The notes beneath the pieces were generated by a model. That model had not been told where the DNA came from, searched no databases, and was given only the letters and a program-made list of their open reading frames with translations. From Gemmatimonadaceae bacterium (GTDB lineage: Bacteria > Latescibacterota > UBA2968 > UBA8231): DNA of 7,506 bases. The stretch lies in the NCBI GenBank assembly GCA_002726335.1, contig PBSR01000081.1, positions 1 to 7,506 on the forward strand, written 5' to 3'. The number at the start of each line of letters is the position of its first letter. Positions within the stretch are counted from its first letter, which is position 1. Positions 1 to 5,176 of the stretch are shown here, in pieces. A program made the position numbers and the translations under genes.

Positions 1-88
1 CGCGGAGGCATTTCCCAACGGAAACGGCCGATAGGGTGCCAAACACACGAAACCTGGACGGTGCAGATCTCAGCTGGCGCAGTACAGT

Positions 89-106
89 CCACGGCAACTA
101 CCGTGG
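89..106. repeat. Inverted repeat CCACGG-6-CCGTGG
   Basis: Two perfect 6-bp arms (89-94 and 101-106) flank a 6-bp spacer. The arms contain the same ACGG core found in the direct-repeat array further right, so this may be a dyad version of the same protein-binding site. The related ACGGTC at 112-117 and the ACGGC/GCCGT dyad at 140-153 belong to the same set. Confidence 0.45.
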
Positions 107-160
107 AAATTACGGTCATCGCTCGATTGTTCTTCCACTACGGCAGGCGCCGTTCACTCC

Positions 161-222
161 ACGGTATCTCTACGGTATCTCTACGGTAACTACACGGTAA
201 CTACGGTGGTTTCTTACGGTAA
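161..222 (+). repeat. Helically phased ACGGTA direct repeats
   Basis: ACGGTA starts at 161, 172, 183 and 194, exactly 11 bp apart, and again at 216, which keeps the same register (two periods further on). A variant ACGGTG sits at 203. The full unit is ACGGTATCTCT in the first copies and ACGGTAACTAC in the third. An 11-bp period places all copies on about the same face of the helix, as expected for cooperative binding of one protein. Its position upstream of an excisionase-like gene suggests arm-type sites for recombinase or Xis, or an operator for that gene. Iterons of a replication origin are an alternative, but no replication gene is visible. Confidence 0.6.
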
Positions 223-236
223 TTGCTCAAGTGTAA

Positions 237-286
237 CCGTAGCATTCGCCGTAGTAATTGGATGCAGGAGTCTGTGAATAACCGTG
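237..286 (-). repeat. Inverted-orientation copies of the ACGGT repeat
   Basis: CCGTAG occurs at 237-242 and 249-254, 12 bp apart, and ACCGTG at 281-286. These are the reverse orientation of the ACGGTA unit to the left, so the array changes direction just upstream of the excisionase-like gene. They lie 40-90 bp before its start, a place where bound protein could control that gene's promoter. Confidence 0.4.
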
Positions 287-328
287 ATCGGTAGTGTCCC
301 GAATCGAACTGTAATAGAGAAGGACCCC

Positions 329-544
329 ATGCCCGAAGAAACGAGCGCGTCACCAACTGAATCGCCGCTTCTGAACTACTCTGAAGCGGCCGACTATCTT
401 TCAGTCTCCAAGCGCACGCTCTACGCGATGGTATCTACCAGCAGGATCCCAACAATCCGAATGGGAGCGGGGCCCAATGGTAGGGGACTCACACGCTTTC
501 GCCGCCACGATCTGGAAGCCTTCGTGCAGGCGAACGTGGCATGA
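329..544 (+). CDS. Excisionase-family winged helix-turn-helix DNA-binding protein
   Basis: A 71-residue protein whose whole length from about residue 13 fits the MerR-like winged-helix fold of excisionase and AlpA-type proteins. The opening LLNYSEAADYLSVSKRTLYAM (residues 14-34) is the classic alanine-rich helix-turn-helix with a serine-rich recognition helix. The end, TRFRRHDLEAFV (55-66), is the usual wing and closing helix. Residues 45-54 are a Gly-rich insertion slightly longer than in the shortest members. Such proteins bend DNA at attachment sites to favour excision, or act as small activators. The ATG at 329 is chosen because AGAGAAGGA stands a few bases upstream; a GTG at 284 in the same frame lacks such a site and would add 15 unlike residues. 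The gene faces a tRNA junction less than 100 bp downstream and follows phased repeats. A distant role as a general regulator cannot be excluded. Confidence 0.75.
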   Translation: MPEETSASPTESPLLNYSEAADYLSVSKRTLYAMVSTSRIPTIRMGAGPNGRGLTRFRRHDLEAFVQANVA

Positions 545-572
545 CACAAAGCTGACACAACGGACCAACGGA
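542..572 (+). repeat. Phased TGACACAA pair and CAACGGA pair
   Basis: TGACACAA occurs at 542-549 and 553-560, 11 bp apart, the same period as the ACGGTA array. It is followed by CAACGGA at 558-564 and 566-572. The first copy starts on the stop codon of the excisionase-like gene. The position, between that gene and the tRNA junction, suits accessory binding sites of an attachment region. The copies are short, so chance remains possible. Confidence 0.35.
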
Positions 573-584
573 TAGAACGACTAT

Positions 585-612
585 GGGGCGGCTACGATCA
601 CGTAACCGCCCC
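585..612. terminator. Strong hairpin, possible terminator after the excisionase-like gene
   Basis: GGGGCGG (585-591) pairs with CCGCCCC (606-612). After a one-base mismatch, TACG (593-596) pairs with CGTA (601-604) around a four-base ATCA loop. On the plus strand it is followed by TTACTACTATACTTAT, which is T-rich but not a clean run. It could terminate transcription from 329-544, or be a dyad used in recombination near the junction. Confidence 0.4.
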
Positions 613-634
613 TTACTACTATACTTATCTGTTT

Positions 635-696
635 CGGGCTCGCTGCGACCGCGGGGATTATGAGTCCGCCGCTCTAACCAACTGAGCTATGGGCCC
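635..696 (-). pseudogene. Truncated tRNA with anticodon CAT (Met or Ile2 type)
   Basis: Read on the minus strand from 696, the sequence gives acceptor 5' strand GGGCCCA, D arm GCTC-AGTTGGTTA-GAGC, anticodon stem GCGGA and loop CTCATAA, with anticodon CAT at 660-662. After the loop the match decays. The 3' side of the anticodon stem reads TCCCC instead of TCCGC, the variable region has an extra base, and the T arm reads GCAG-CGAGCCC, three bases short of the usual GCAGGTTCGAGYCC. No TGGGCCC acceptor strand or CCA follows. The molecule cannot form a normal acceptor stem. The GGGCC start and CAT anticodon fit elongator tRNA-Met or the CAU tRNA-Ile2 read after lysidine modification; I cannot decide which. 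The break just past the anticodon loop suggests integration there. Confidence 0.75.
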
Positions 697-729
697 GAAC
701 CTCTGGAACATTGTGCCGCGACCGCATAG

Positions 730-759
730 AGAATAAGGGTCGGGTCGAGTGACGGGCAA
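730..759 (-). promoter_or_regulatory. Possible promoter of the truncated tRNA
   Basis: On the minus strand TTGCCC (759-754) and TATTCT (735-730) are separated by 18 bp. The predicted transcript would start about 27 bases before the tRNA 5' end at 696, a sensible leader length. Both boxes differ from consensus, so this is a moderate guess. If real, the broken tRNA may still be transcribed. Confidence 0.3.
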
Positions 760-784
760 GGGAGATCGCCGATTTGATCCGGCG

Positions 785-809
785 GGAGGATTGCCTCCGA
801 AAGCGGAGG
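785..809 (+). promoter_or_regulatory. Mutually exclusive GGAGG/CCTCC hairpins in the leader of the broken GNAT gene
   Basis: CCTCC at 794-798 can pair with GGAGG on its left (785-789, loop ATTG) or GGAGG on its right (805-809; CCTCCG/CGGAGG with loop AAAG). The two folds cannot coexist. The right-hand GGAGG is a perfect ribosome site seven bases before a TTG (817) that opens an eight-codon frame. That frame's stop overlaps the ATG at 840 as ATGA. The arrangement resembles a small translational switch, but the segments are only 5-6 bases and chance is a serious alternative. Confidence 0.25.
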
Positions 810-839
810 TCACTGATTGACAGCACGAAAGGCAGCCCC

Positions 840-1755
840 ATGAACATCGCCGAGTGGGACCCTTCCGATTCAGGACGGCTGACCGAGGCGTACAACGCGC
901 AGGCCGTAGAGATCCCCTACGACGACTATCCTGTCGACCCTGAGACATTGGTGGACGCCCTCTCTCTGTCCAATTCCGATTTCTCCGATTTCTCCGACGG
1001 TCGCATCTTCGTCAGCGAGAATGGCGGCGATCCCAAGGGCTTCATCCATGTGGGCACCATTCCCGGTGATGGCGATTCGGGGAAAGACATAGTCTGATCC
1101 ACTATCTCTGCTTCCCCCGGGATCGACGCGACGTCGGCCAAGCCTTGCTGGACAGCGCCCACGAGTATCTGAATCCCCTCGCAACAACCCACCGTGCCTT
1201 CGACGCCCGCTTCCTGTACAGCTGCATGAGCGCGCCTTCCTTGAAGAGCCCCTGGGAACACGTCTACGCGCTATTAGGCAGCAATGGCTACGAGCCGGTT
1301 GGGCCTGGAGTGGTCATGATGGTCCTCCGAGATTACAGGATGTCTGCGCCGCCCCGGACGTACCACGATATCGATGTGCAGGTGAGCGAGGACACGTATT
1401 TCCCCGATAAACCCAGCCACGGTGACCTGCCAACGGTTGCCATCCGCCTCTTTCGCGGTGACAAAGAAATCGGGGGCACCGAGGCTCGCCCTCACTACCT
1501 CCCCCACTGGGATCCAGAACTACAGTACACCTGCAACACTCTGGGGATAGGTGTCGGTGAAGCGGAGCGAGGCCGAGGATTCGGTCGCTACCTGATGGAG
1601 CGGTCTCTGTACGAGATGCAGAAAGCCGGCTGCAAGCACGCGATCCTGTCACAAACCAGGACAACTACATCGCCCTCTCGCTGTATGCCAGTCTGGGCTA
1701 CCGCACGAGCTACCGGTTCATCGAGACGACTCGGCATGGCACCGCAACGGAGTGA
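840..1755 (+). pseudogene. Two-domain GNAT acetyltransferase broken by two frameshifts
   Basis: Three reading frames join into one protein of about 304 residues. From the ATG at 840 (AAAGG upstream) the first frame runs to TGA at 1095-1097 after GKDIV. The next frame continues the sense as SLIHYLCFPRDRRD from about 1091. The third resumes as DNYIALSLYASLGYR from 1660 and stops at 1755. Each step equals loss of one base, near 1088-1094 and near 1650-1659. The restored protein has an N-terminal GNAT-like half and a C-terminal half with the acetyl-CoA motif ERGRGFGRYLMER, followed by the usual LYASLGY. GNAT enzymes move an acetyl group from acetyl-CoA to an amine; the substrate here is unknown. 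Because both flanking segments are otherwise well preserved, the loss is recent or the indels are sequencing errors. A run of DFSDFSDG near residue 50 is an odd feature. Confidence 0.75.
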
Positions 1756-1808
1756 GAATCCGTTGTGAGCCCGCCTGATTGCCGCGCGACCAGAAACGGG
1801 AGAACTAC

Positions 1809-2411
1809 ATGGTTCCAAGCCACAGAAATCGACTTGAAGGTCAACACGTCAAGCTCTCAGGTCTGTGCGAGAAGGACGCAGCCACGATCGCTGACTGGCG
1901 TAGCGATACGCGCTTCCTCGAGCTCTGGAACACGGACCCGCTCGTCGACAGGATCGACACCTCCGTAGCGGCATGGATCAGGGCTCTGTCTGCAGACAAG
2001 AGCCAACTGGTGTTCGGTGTCCGAGTCAGGGAAACCTCAGAGCTCGTTGGGATCGCCGACCTGAGTGAAATCGAATGGCCAAACCGTGTTGCCAGCCTGG
2101 GCCTCGGGATTGGCAATCCAGCCCACTGGGGCCGGGGTTGGGGCACCGAGACGCTGCGCATCCTGGTGGACTACGCTTTCACAGATCTCAATCTTTACCG
2201 GCTACAGCTCACGGTGCTGGCCGACAACGACCGTGCCATCAGGCTGTATGAACGCATCGGGTTCCAGCACGAGGGTACGTTCCGGGAATTCAGGGAGCGG
2301 GACGGCGGCCGTTTCGATATGCTCTTGTACGGCCTCTTGCTTCCAGAGTGGCAAAATCGGTCAGACCCCACAACAGCAGCCACAAAGCGCAACAGGAGTC
2401 AAAAGCGATGA
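1809..2411 (+). CDS. GNAT N-acetyltransferase, RimJ/RimL-like
   Basis: A 200-residue single-domain acetyltransferase of the RimJ/RimL group (GNAT_3/GNAT_4 style). These enzymes acetylate protein N-termini, or in many paralogues amino sugars, antibiotics or other amines. The N-terminal part has the typical LRGLCEKDAATIADWRSD-like strand and helix (residues 14-33). The acetyl-CoA pyrophosphate loop is HWGRGWGTETL (106-116), and motif B is NDRAIRLYERIGF (140-152), followed by EGTFREFRERDGG and the closing strand DMLLYGLLLPEW. The ATG at 1809 is preferred over an in-frame TTG at 1779 because GGGAGA sits five bases before it. The last 16 residues are a basic, polar tail after the usual end. It lies 53 bp after the broken GNAT and shares an ATGA overlap with the esterase, so the two intact genes are probably cotranscribed and translationally coupled. 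Substrate unknown. Confidence 0.85.
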   Translation: MVPSHRNRLEGQHVKLSGLCEKDAATIADWRSDTRFLELWNTDPLVDRIDTSVAAWIRALSADKSQLVFGVRVRETSELVGIADLSEIEWPNRVASLGLGIGNPAHWGRGWGTETLRILVDYAFTDLNLYRLQLTVLADNDRAIRLYERIGFQHEGTFREFRERDGGRFDMLLYGLLLPEWQNRSDPTTAATKRNRSQKR

Positions 2412-3280
2412 GACGACATGGCCTCGCCGCACTTGTCGCCGCCCTGCTGGCGATCGGCGTCATGCCCCTTGCGGCGCAGTTGAGGCCGGTCGCCGACGGC
2501 ACGCCGTTGCGCCAGGTGGAGGCCTTCGACCTGCACTCCGATCATGTCGGCATCGACTACCGCATCTACGTCGCCTTGCCACCGCAGTACGACGAGCCGG
2601 ACAGCACCTTTCCCGTGATCTACAACCTCGACTCTGACATCACCTTCGGGATGATGACTGACATCAGCCGCATGCTGCGCCTCGACTCGCTGATTCCGGC
2701 GACCGTCGTCGTCGGCATCGCCTACGACAAGGTCGAGGCCGCGTGGCGCGAGAATCGCAATCGAGACCTGACGCCGGTCGAAATGGAGCCCAACGAATGG
2801 ATATCCGTGTCGGGTGGTGGGCCGGAGTTCCTGGCCTTTATCGAGGAGGAACTGATACCGGTGATTGATGCCCGCTATCGCACCGATCCTGCCGATCGGA
2901 CGCTTTCGGGCGCATCCTTCGCCGGACTGTTCACGCTCTATGCCATGTTCGAGAAGCCGGATCTGTTCCACCGTTATCTGGCGGCGGTGCCGAGCCTCTG
3001 GTATGGTGATGGCGTCCTATATCAGATGGAGGAGGCCTATGCCAGGGGACGAGACGACGCGCGGGCGCGTCTCTACATGAGCGGTGAGGGCTTCGCCGAC
3101 TCGGACTGGGCGCCGCAGTACTGGCATCGGATGTGGGACATGACCGCACGGCTGCGGCAGCACGAGTGGGAGAACTTCCACGTGAAGACGGAAATCATGG
3201 AGGGAGAGCATCATGCCTCGGCGCAGCCACGCAGTTTCACGCGCGGGCTTCTCTGGCTGTTCGAAAAGCCCGCTCCGTGA
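2408..3280 (+). CDS. Secreted alpha/beta hydrolase, putative esterase (IroE/Fes-like)
   Basis: A 290-residue protein of the putative-esterase family (PF00756 type), which includes siderophore esterases (Fes, IroE, BesA), S-formylglutathione hydrolase and acyl esterases. Residues 1-23 form a signal peptide: RRH, then a hydrophobic Ala/Leu stretch, ending PLAA before Q24. The mature enzyme shows the N-terminal strands YRIYVALPPQYDE (51-63) and FPVIYNLDSD (68-77). The nucleophile elbow is SGASFAGLF (167-175) with Ser170, and the C-terminal EGEHHAS (265-271) carries the likely catalytic His268 or His269. Length and layout are typical for an IroE-like periplasmic enzyme. The ATG at 2408 overlaps the stop of the preceding acetyltransferase and has AGGAG eight bases upstream inside that gene. 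The natural ester is unknown; no siderophore genes are nearby. It ends 25 bp before a convergent gene. Confidence 0.85.
   Translation: MRRHGLAALVAALLAIGVMPLAAQLRPVADGTPLRQVEAFDLHSDHVGIDYRIYVALPPQYDEPDSTFPVIYNLDSDITFGMMTDISRMLRLDSLIPATVVVGIAYDKVEAAWRENRNRDLTPVEMEPNEWISVSGGGPEFLAFIEEELIPVIDARYRTDPADRTLSGASFAGLFTLYAMFEKPDLFHRYLAAVPSLWYGDGVLYQMEEAYARGRDDARARLYMSGEGFADSDWAPQYWHRMWDMTARLRQHEWENFHVKTEIMEGEHHASAQPRSFTRGLLWLFEKPAP
3243..3273. terminator. Hairpin at the 3' end of the esterase gene
   Basis: GCGGGCTT (3243-3250) is a perfect inverted repeat of AAGCCCGC (3266-3273) with a 15-base loop, lying in the last codons of the esterase. A weaker stem, CGCGAT/GTCGCG (3283-3288 and 3298-3303), fills the gap to the convergent gene. 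Neither has a T run, so termination is only a possibility. Convergent genes placed 25 bp apart do need a stop signal in this area. Confidence 0.3.
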
Positions 3281-3305
3281 CCCGCGATGGTCCGCCGGTC
3301 GCGAA

Positions 3306-4142
3306 TCAGTCGAGGTCCAGCAGGCGGGCCGGGTTGGATCGGCACATCCGGCAGATGTCCTGCTCGGAGATGGCGTTTTCGCGCATGCCCCGGAAGAGCT
3401 CCGACCAGGCGAAGGTGTGGATCGGCAGCCACGCTTGGCCACCGCAACTAGACAGGATGCACTGCGCCGGACCGATGGCCTTGATGGCGTCGGCATAGTC
3501 GTCCAGGGTCACAGTCGCACCGGGTCGGCCGACGGAGTAGTAGATGAACTCGATGTAGGCCCCCAGTCCGGCGGCTTCCTGCATCTGCTCGACGCTCATG
3601 CTGATCGCCCAGTACATGGGGTTGGTGACCAGGATCCGCTCCACGCCCCGTCTCTTAGCCTCCTGGATCAGCAGCAGGATCTCCTCCGGTGACGAATGGC
3701 CGGTCGAGAGGGCGAGGCGCTGGTCGGCGATCAGATCGAGCATGTCCAGCACTTCGGGCAACAGCCGGCCATCGCCGGATATGCGGACGAAGGGAGCAGA
3801 TGGACTGCTGCCCTGGCGGACTTCGTGTTCAGAGTGGACGGTGGGCATGTACACGATCCTGCCGTGGCCGCCTTCCATTTCGGCAAAATGCCGAACGGCG
3901 AGTTGATTCATGCCGCCGATCAGATGGTTGAGGACGATGCCGCCGAAGACCTCCAGCTCCGGAACCTGTTTGCTCACCAGATAGGCGAGTGCGGCCGTGG
4001 AATCGAAATGGTTCATGATCACCATGCCGCGCATCCCGCGATCTCTGTACTGTCTGGCCAGCTCCAGCACGTCGAGGGAGCGAGACGCTCTGTCCGGGTC
4101 CGCGTGGGCATGGATGTCAATGACATCTCGGAGGGTGTCCAT
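3306..4142 (-). CDS. DUF6282-type metal-dependent hydrolase (amidohydrolase superfamily)
   Basis: A 278-residue TIM-barrel hydrolase resembling the DUF6282 family of uncharacterised amidohydrolase-like proteins. Visible landmarks in order are IDIHAHADPD (residues 8-17) with the metal pair His11 and His13, VIMNHFDSTAA (41-51) with His45, EVFGGIVLNHLIGGMN (64-79), YMPTVHSEHE (98-107) with His103, STGHSSPEE (146-154) with His149, and LVTNPMYWAIS (171-181). The last expected acidic residue, in a segment I recall as SSD-x-GQ in relatives, reads SSCGGQ (231-236), so Cys233 may replace the Asp. The start at 4142 is chosen because GAGGAAG lies six bases upstream; in-frame ATGs at 4157 and 4202 lack a proper site. 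The reaction is unknown; the family fold suggests hydrolysis of an amide, ester or ring bond. It is convergent with the esterase and divergent from the duplicated GNAT. Confidence 0.8.
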   Translation of the reverse strand: MDTLRDVIDIHAHADPDRASRSLDVLELARQYRDRGMRGMVIMNHFDSTAALAYLVSKQVPELEVFGGIVLNHLIGGMNQLAVRHFAEMEGGHGRIVYMPTVHSEHEVRQGSSPSAPFVRISGDGRLLPEVLDMLDLIADQRLALSTGHSSPEEILLLIQEAKRRGVERILVTNPMYWAISMSVEQMQEAAGLGAYIEFIYYSVGRPGATVTLDDYADAIKAIGPAQCILSSCGGQAWLPIHTFAWSELFRGMRENAISEQDICRMCRSNPARLLDLD

Positions 4143-4235
4143 CGTATACTTCCTCATTCCTGCGTGATGATTCCGTGAGCGAGACGGAAGAGCTGAGGCC
4201 ATCTCAAGTCAAACCCATCACAGTGGTCGGTCCCA

Positions 4236-5141
4236 ATGGACCTGATTGAGCGCAACATCACCAAAGCAGAAGGCGCCCGGATGAGCGCCGGCCTCGACAG
4301 GCACAAGATCGAGCATGGCGACACGACCCAGCCACGCCAGGAGTTCAGCTTCGTGGCCATGGATGGCGAGGGCTGGGTGGGAATCGCCTCCGGTCTCGTG
4401 GCCAGGACCGCCACCGGCTACGGCGACTGGATCTATCTGGCGGAGCTCTTCGTCGAGAAGGAGTATCGAGGCCGGGGACTTGGCGCCGCGCTGTTGAGCA
4501 GGCTGGAGGCACGGGCGGCCTCTGCCGGCATCGGCAATGTCTTCACCTGGACCGCGGGGTATGAGGCGCCCGAATTCTACCGGAAGCAGGGGTACGATGT
4601 CTTTCTGGAAAAGGGAGACTACTACGCCAGCGGACATGGCCGCATCGGTCTTCGCAAAGCGCTCCAGGTGACGACGAGCGCATCGTGTGATCGGCAGATC
4701 GAGACGGGACGGGTGGCCCTCATTGGGCGCCGGGCAACGGACGTGGAGCTCAACCGGATGATCGACGGCTTCAACGAGCACACAGAATCGCACGGTAATC
4801 CCAGCGGGCCGAGCGAAAGGCACAGTTTCGTGGCGATGAATGGGGACGAGTGGGTGGGGACTTCAACCGGCCTCGTCCCGAAGAAAGACGTGGGCTACGC
4901 CGACTGGTTCGGCCTGGGCGAGCTCTTCGTGGAGCAGCCGCACCGAGGCCACGGTGTGGGTGGCGATCTGCTGAAGAGGCTCGAGAGCAAAGTGGCCTCC
5001 CTCGGGATTGGGAATGCCTGGACCCTGGCACCCAGCTACGAGGCCGGGTTCTACACCCGACGAGGGTACGAGGTCTTCTTCGAAATGGAGAAGTTCCATC
5101 ACGGAGGCTACAGTCAGATCGGCCTCAACAAGGCCCTTTAG
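4236..5141 (+). CDS. Tandem-duplicated GNAT acetyltransferase
   Basis: A 301-residue protein made of two similar GNAT domains, residues 1-143 and about 161-301. By hand alignment they match at roughly half of positions with a single one-residue gap. Domain 1 has FSFVAMDGEGWVGIASGLV (37-55), the acetyl-CoA loop YRGRGLG (77-83) and EFYRKQGYDVF (113-123). Domain 2 has HSFVAMNGDEWVG (196-208), HRGHGVG (236-242) and GFYTRRGYEVFFE (271-283). Both domains end in IGLxKAL, so the duplication covers the whole unit. The alignment runs without gaps from residue 2 of domain 1, which supports the ATG at 4236 although its ribosome site is weak. In domain 2 the loop has His239 where domain 1 has Arg80, so the two sites may differ in activity. 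The product likely acetylates an amine; substrate unknown. The gene diverges from the DUF6282 gene across 93 bp and converges on dnaG. Confidence 0.85.
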   Translation: MDLIERNITKAEGARMSAGLDRHKIEHGDTTQPRQEFSFVAMDGEGWVGIASGLVARTATGYGDWIYLAELFVEKEYRGRGLGAALLSRLEARAASAGIGNVFTWTAGYEAPEFYRKQGYDVFLEKGDYYASGHGRIGLRKALQVTTSASCDRQIETGRVALIGRRATDVELNRMIDGFNEHTESHGNPSGPSERHSFVAMNGDEWVGTSTGLVPKKDVGYADWFGLGELFVEQPHRGHGVGGDLLKRLESKVASLGIGNAWTLAPSYEAGFYTRRGYEVFFEMEKFHHGGYSQIGLNKAL

Positions 5142-5172
5142 TTAGCTAGACCGCACGAGAGCGTGAAGGGCC
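5132..5172. terminator. Possible bidirectional terminator between the tandem GNAT and dnaG
   Basis: GGCCCTT (5132-5138) is the perfect inverted repeat of AAGGGCC (5166-5172), with about 27 bases between. It spans the 35-bp gap between two convergent genes, so it could serve both. The loop is long and no T run follows in either direction, so support is weak. Confidence 0.25.
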
Positions 5173-5176
5173 CGGG

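Larger units (their letters stand above)
1..642. mobile_element. End segment of a probable integrative element joined to a tRNA gene
   Basis: The segment combines three things typical of an element end: an array of short phased repeats (about 89-286), an excisionase-type DNA-binding gene (329-544), and a junction with the middle of a tRNA gene (minus strand, 635-696). It looks less GC-rich than the genes to the right, judged by eye only. Tyrosine-recombinase elements commonly use tRNA genes as attachment sites, and the repeats could be arm-type binding sites for the recombinase or excisionase. No integrase is visible, so the left boundary and the type of element (prophage, ICE or remnant) are unknown. 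The right boundary is placed where tRNA resemblance stops, and could lie anywhere between the anticodon loop (658-664) and about 635. An assembly chimera at the tRNA cannot be excluded. Confidence 0.45.

Noticed and set aside
161..222. CRISPR array
   Set aside because: The repeats are 6-11 bp with no regular spacers of 25-40 bp and no cas genes nearby.
635..696. A complete functional tRNA gene
   Set aside because: No 3' acceptor strand pairing with GGGCCCA can be found within the expected distance, and the T arm is short.
817..822. Perfect -35 box TTGACA
   Set aside because: No -10-like sequence occurs 15-19 bp downstream; that interval is GC-rich and holds the ATG at 840.
1079..1097. Programmed minus-one ribosomal frameshift in the broken GNAT gene
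   Set aside because: GGGGAAA lies nearby, but the zero-frame codons are GGG AAA, which is not a proper slippery heptamer. A second break in the same direction near 1655 has no slippery site at all.
870..1664. Open frames on the minus strand across the broken GNAT
   Set aside because: They mirror the plus-strand coding sequence; only the plus frames give a GNAT motif and a continuous protein sense.
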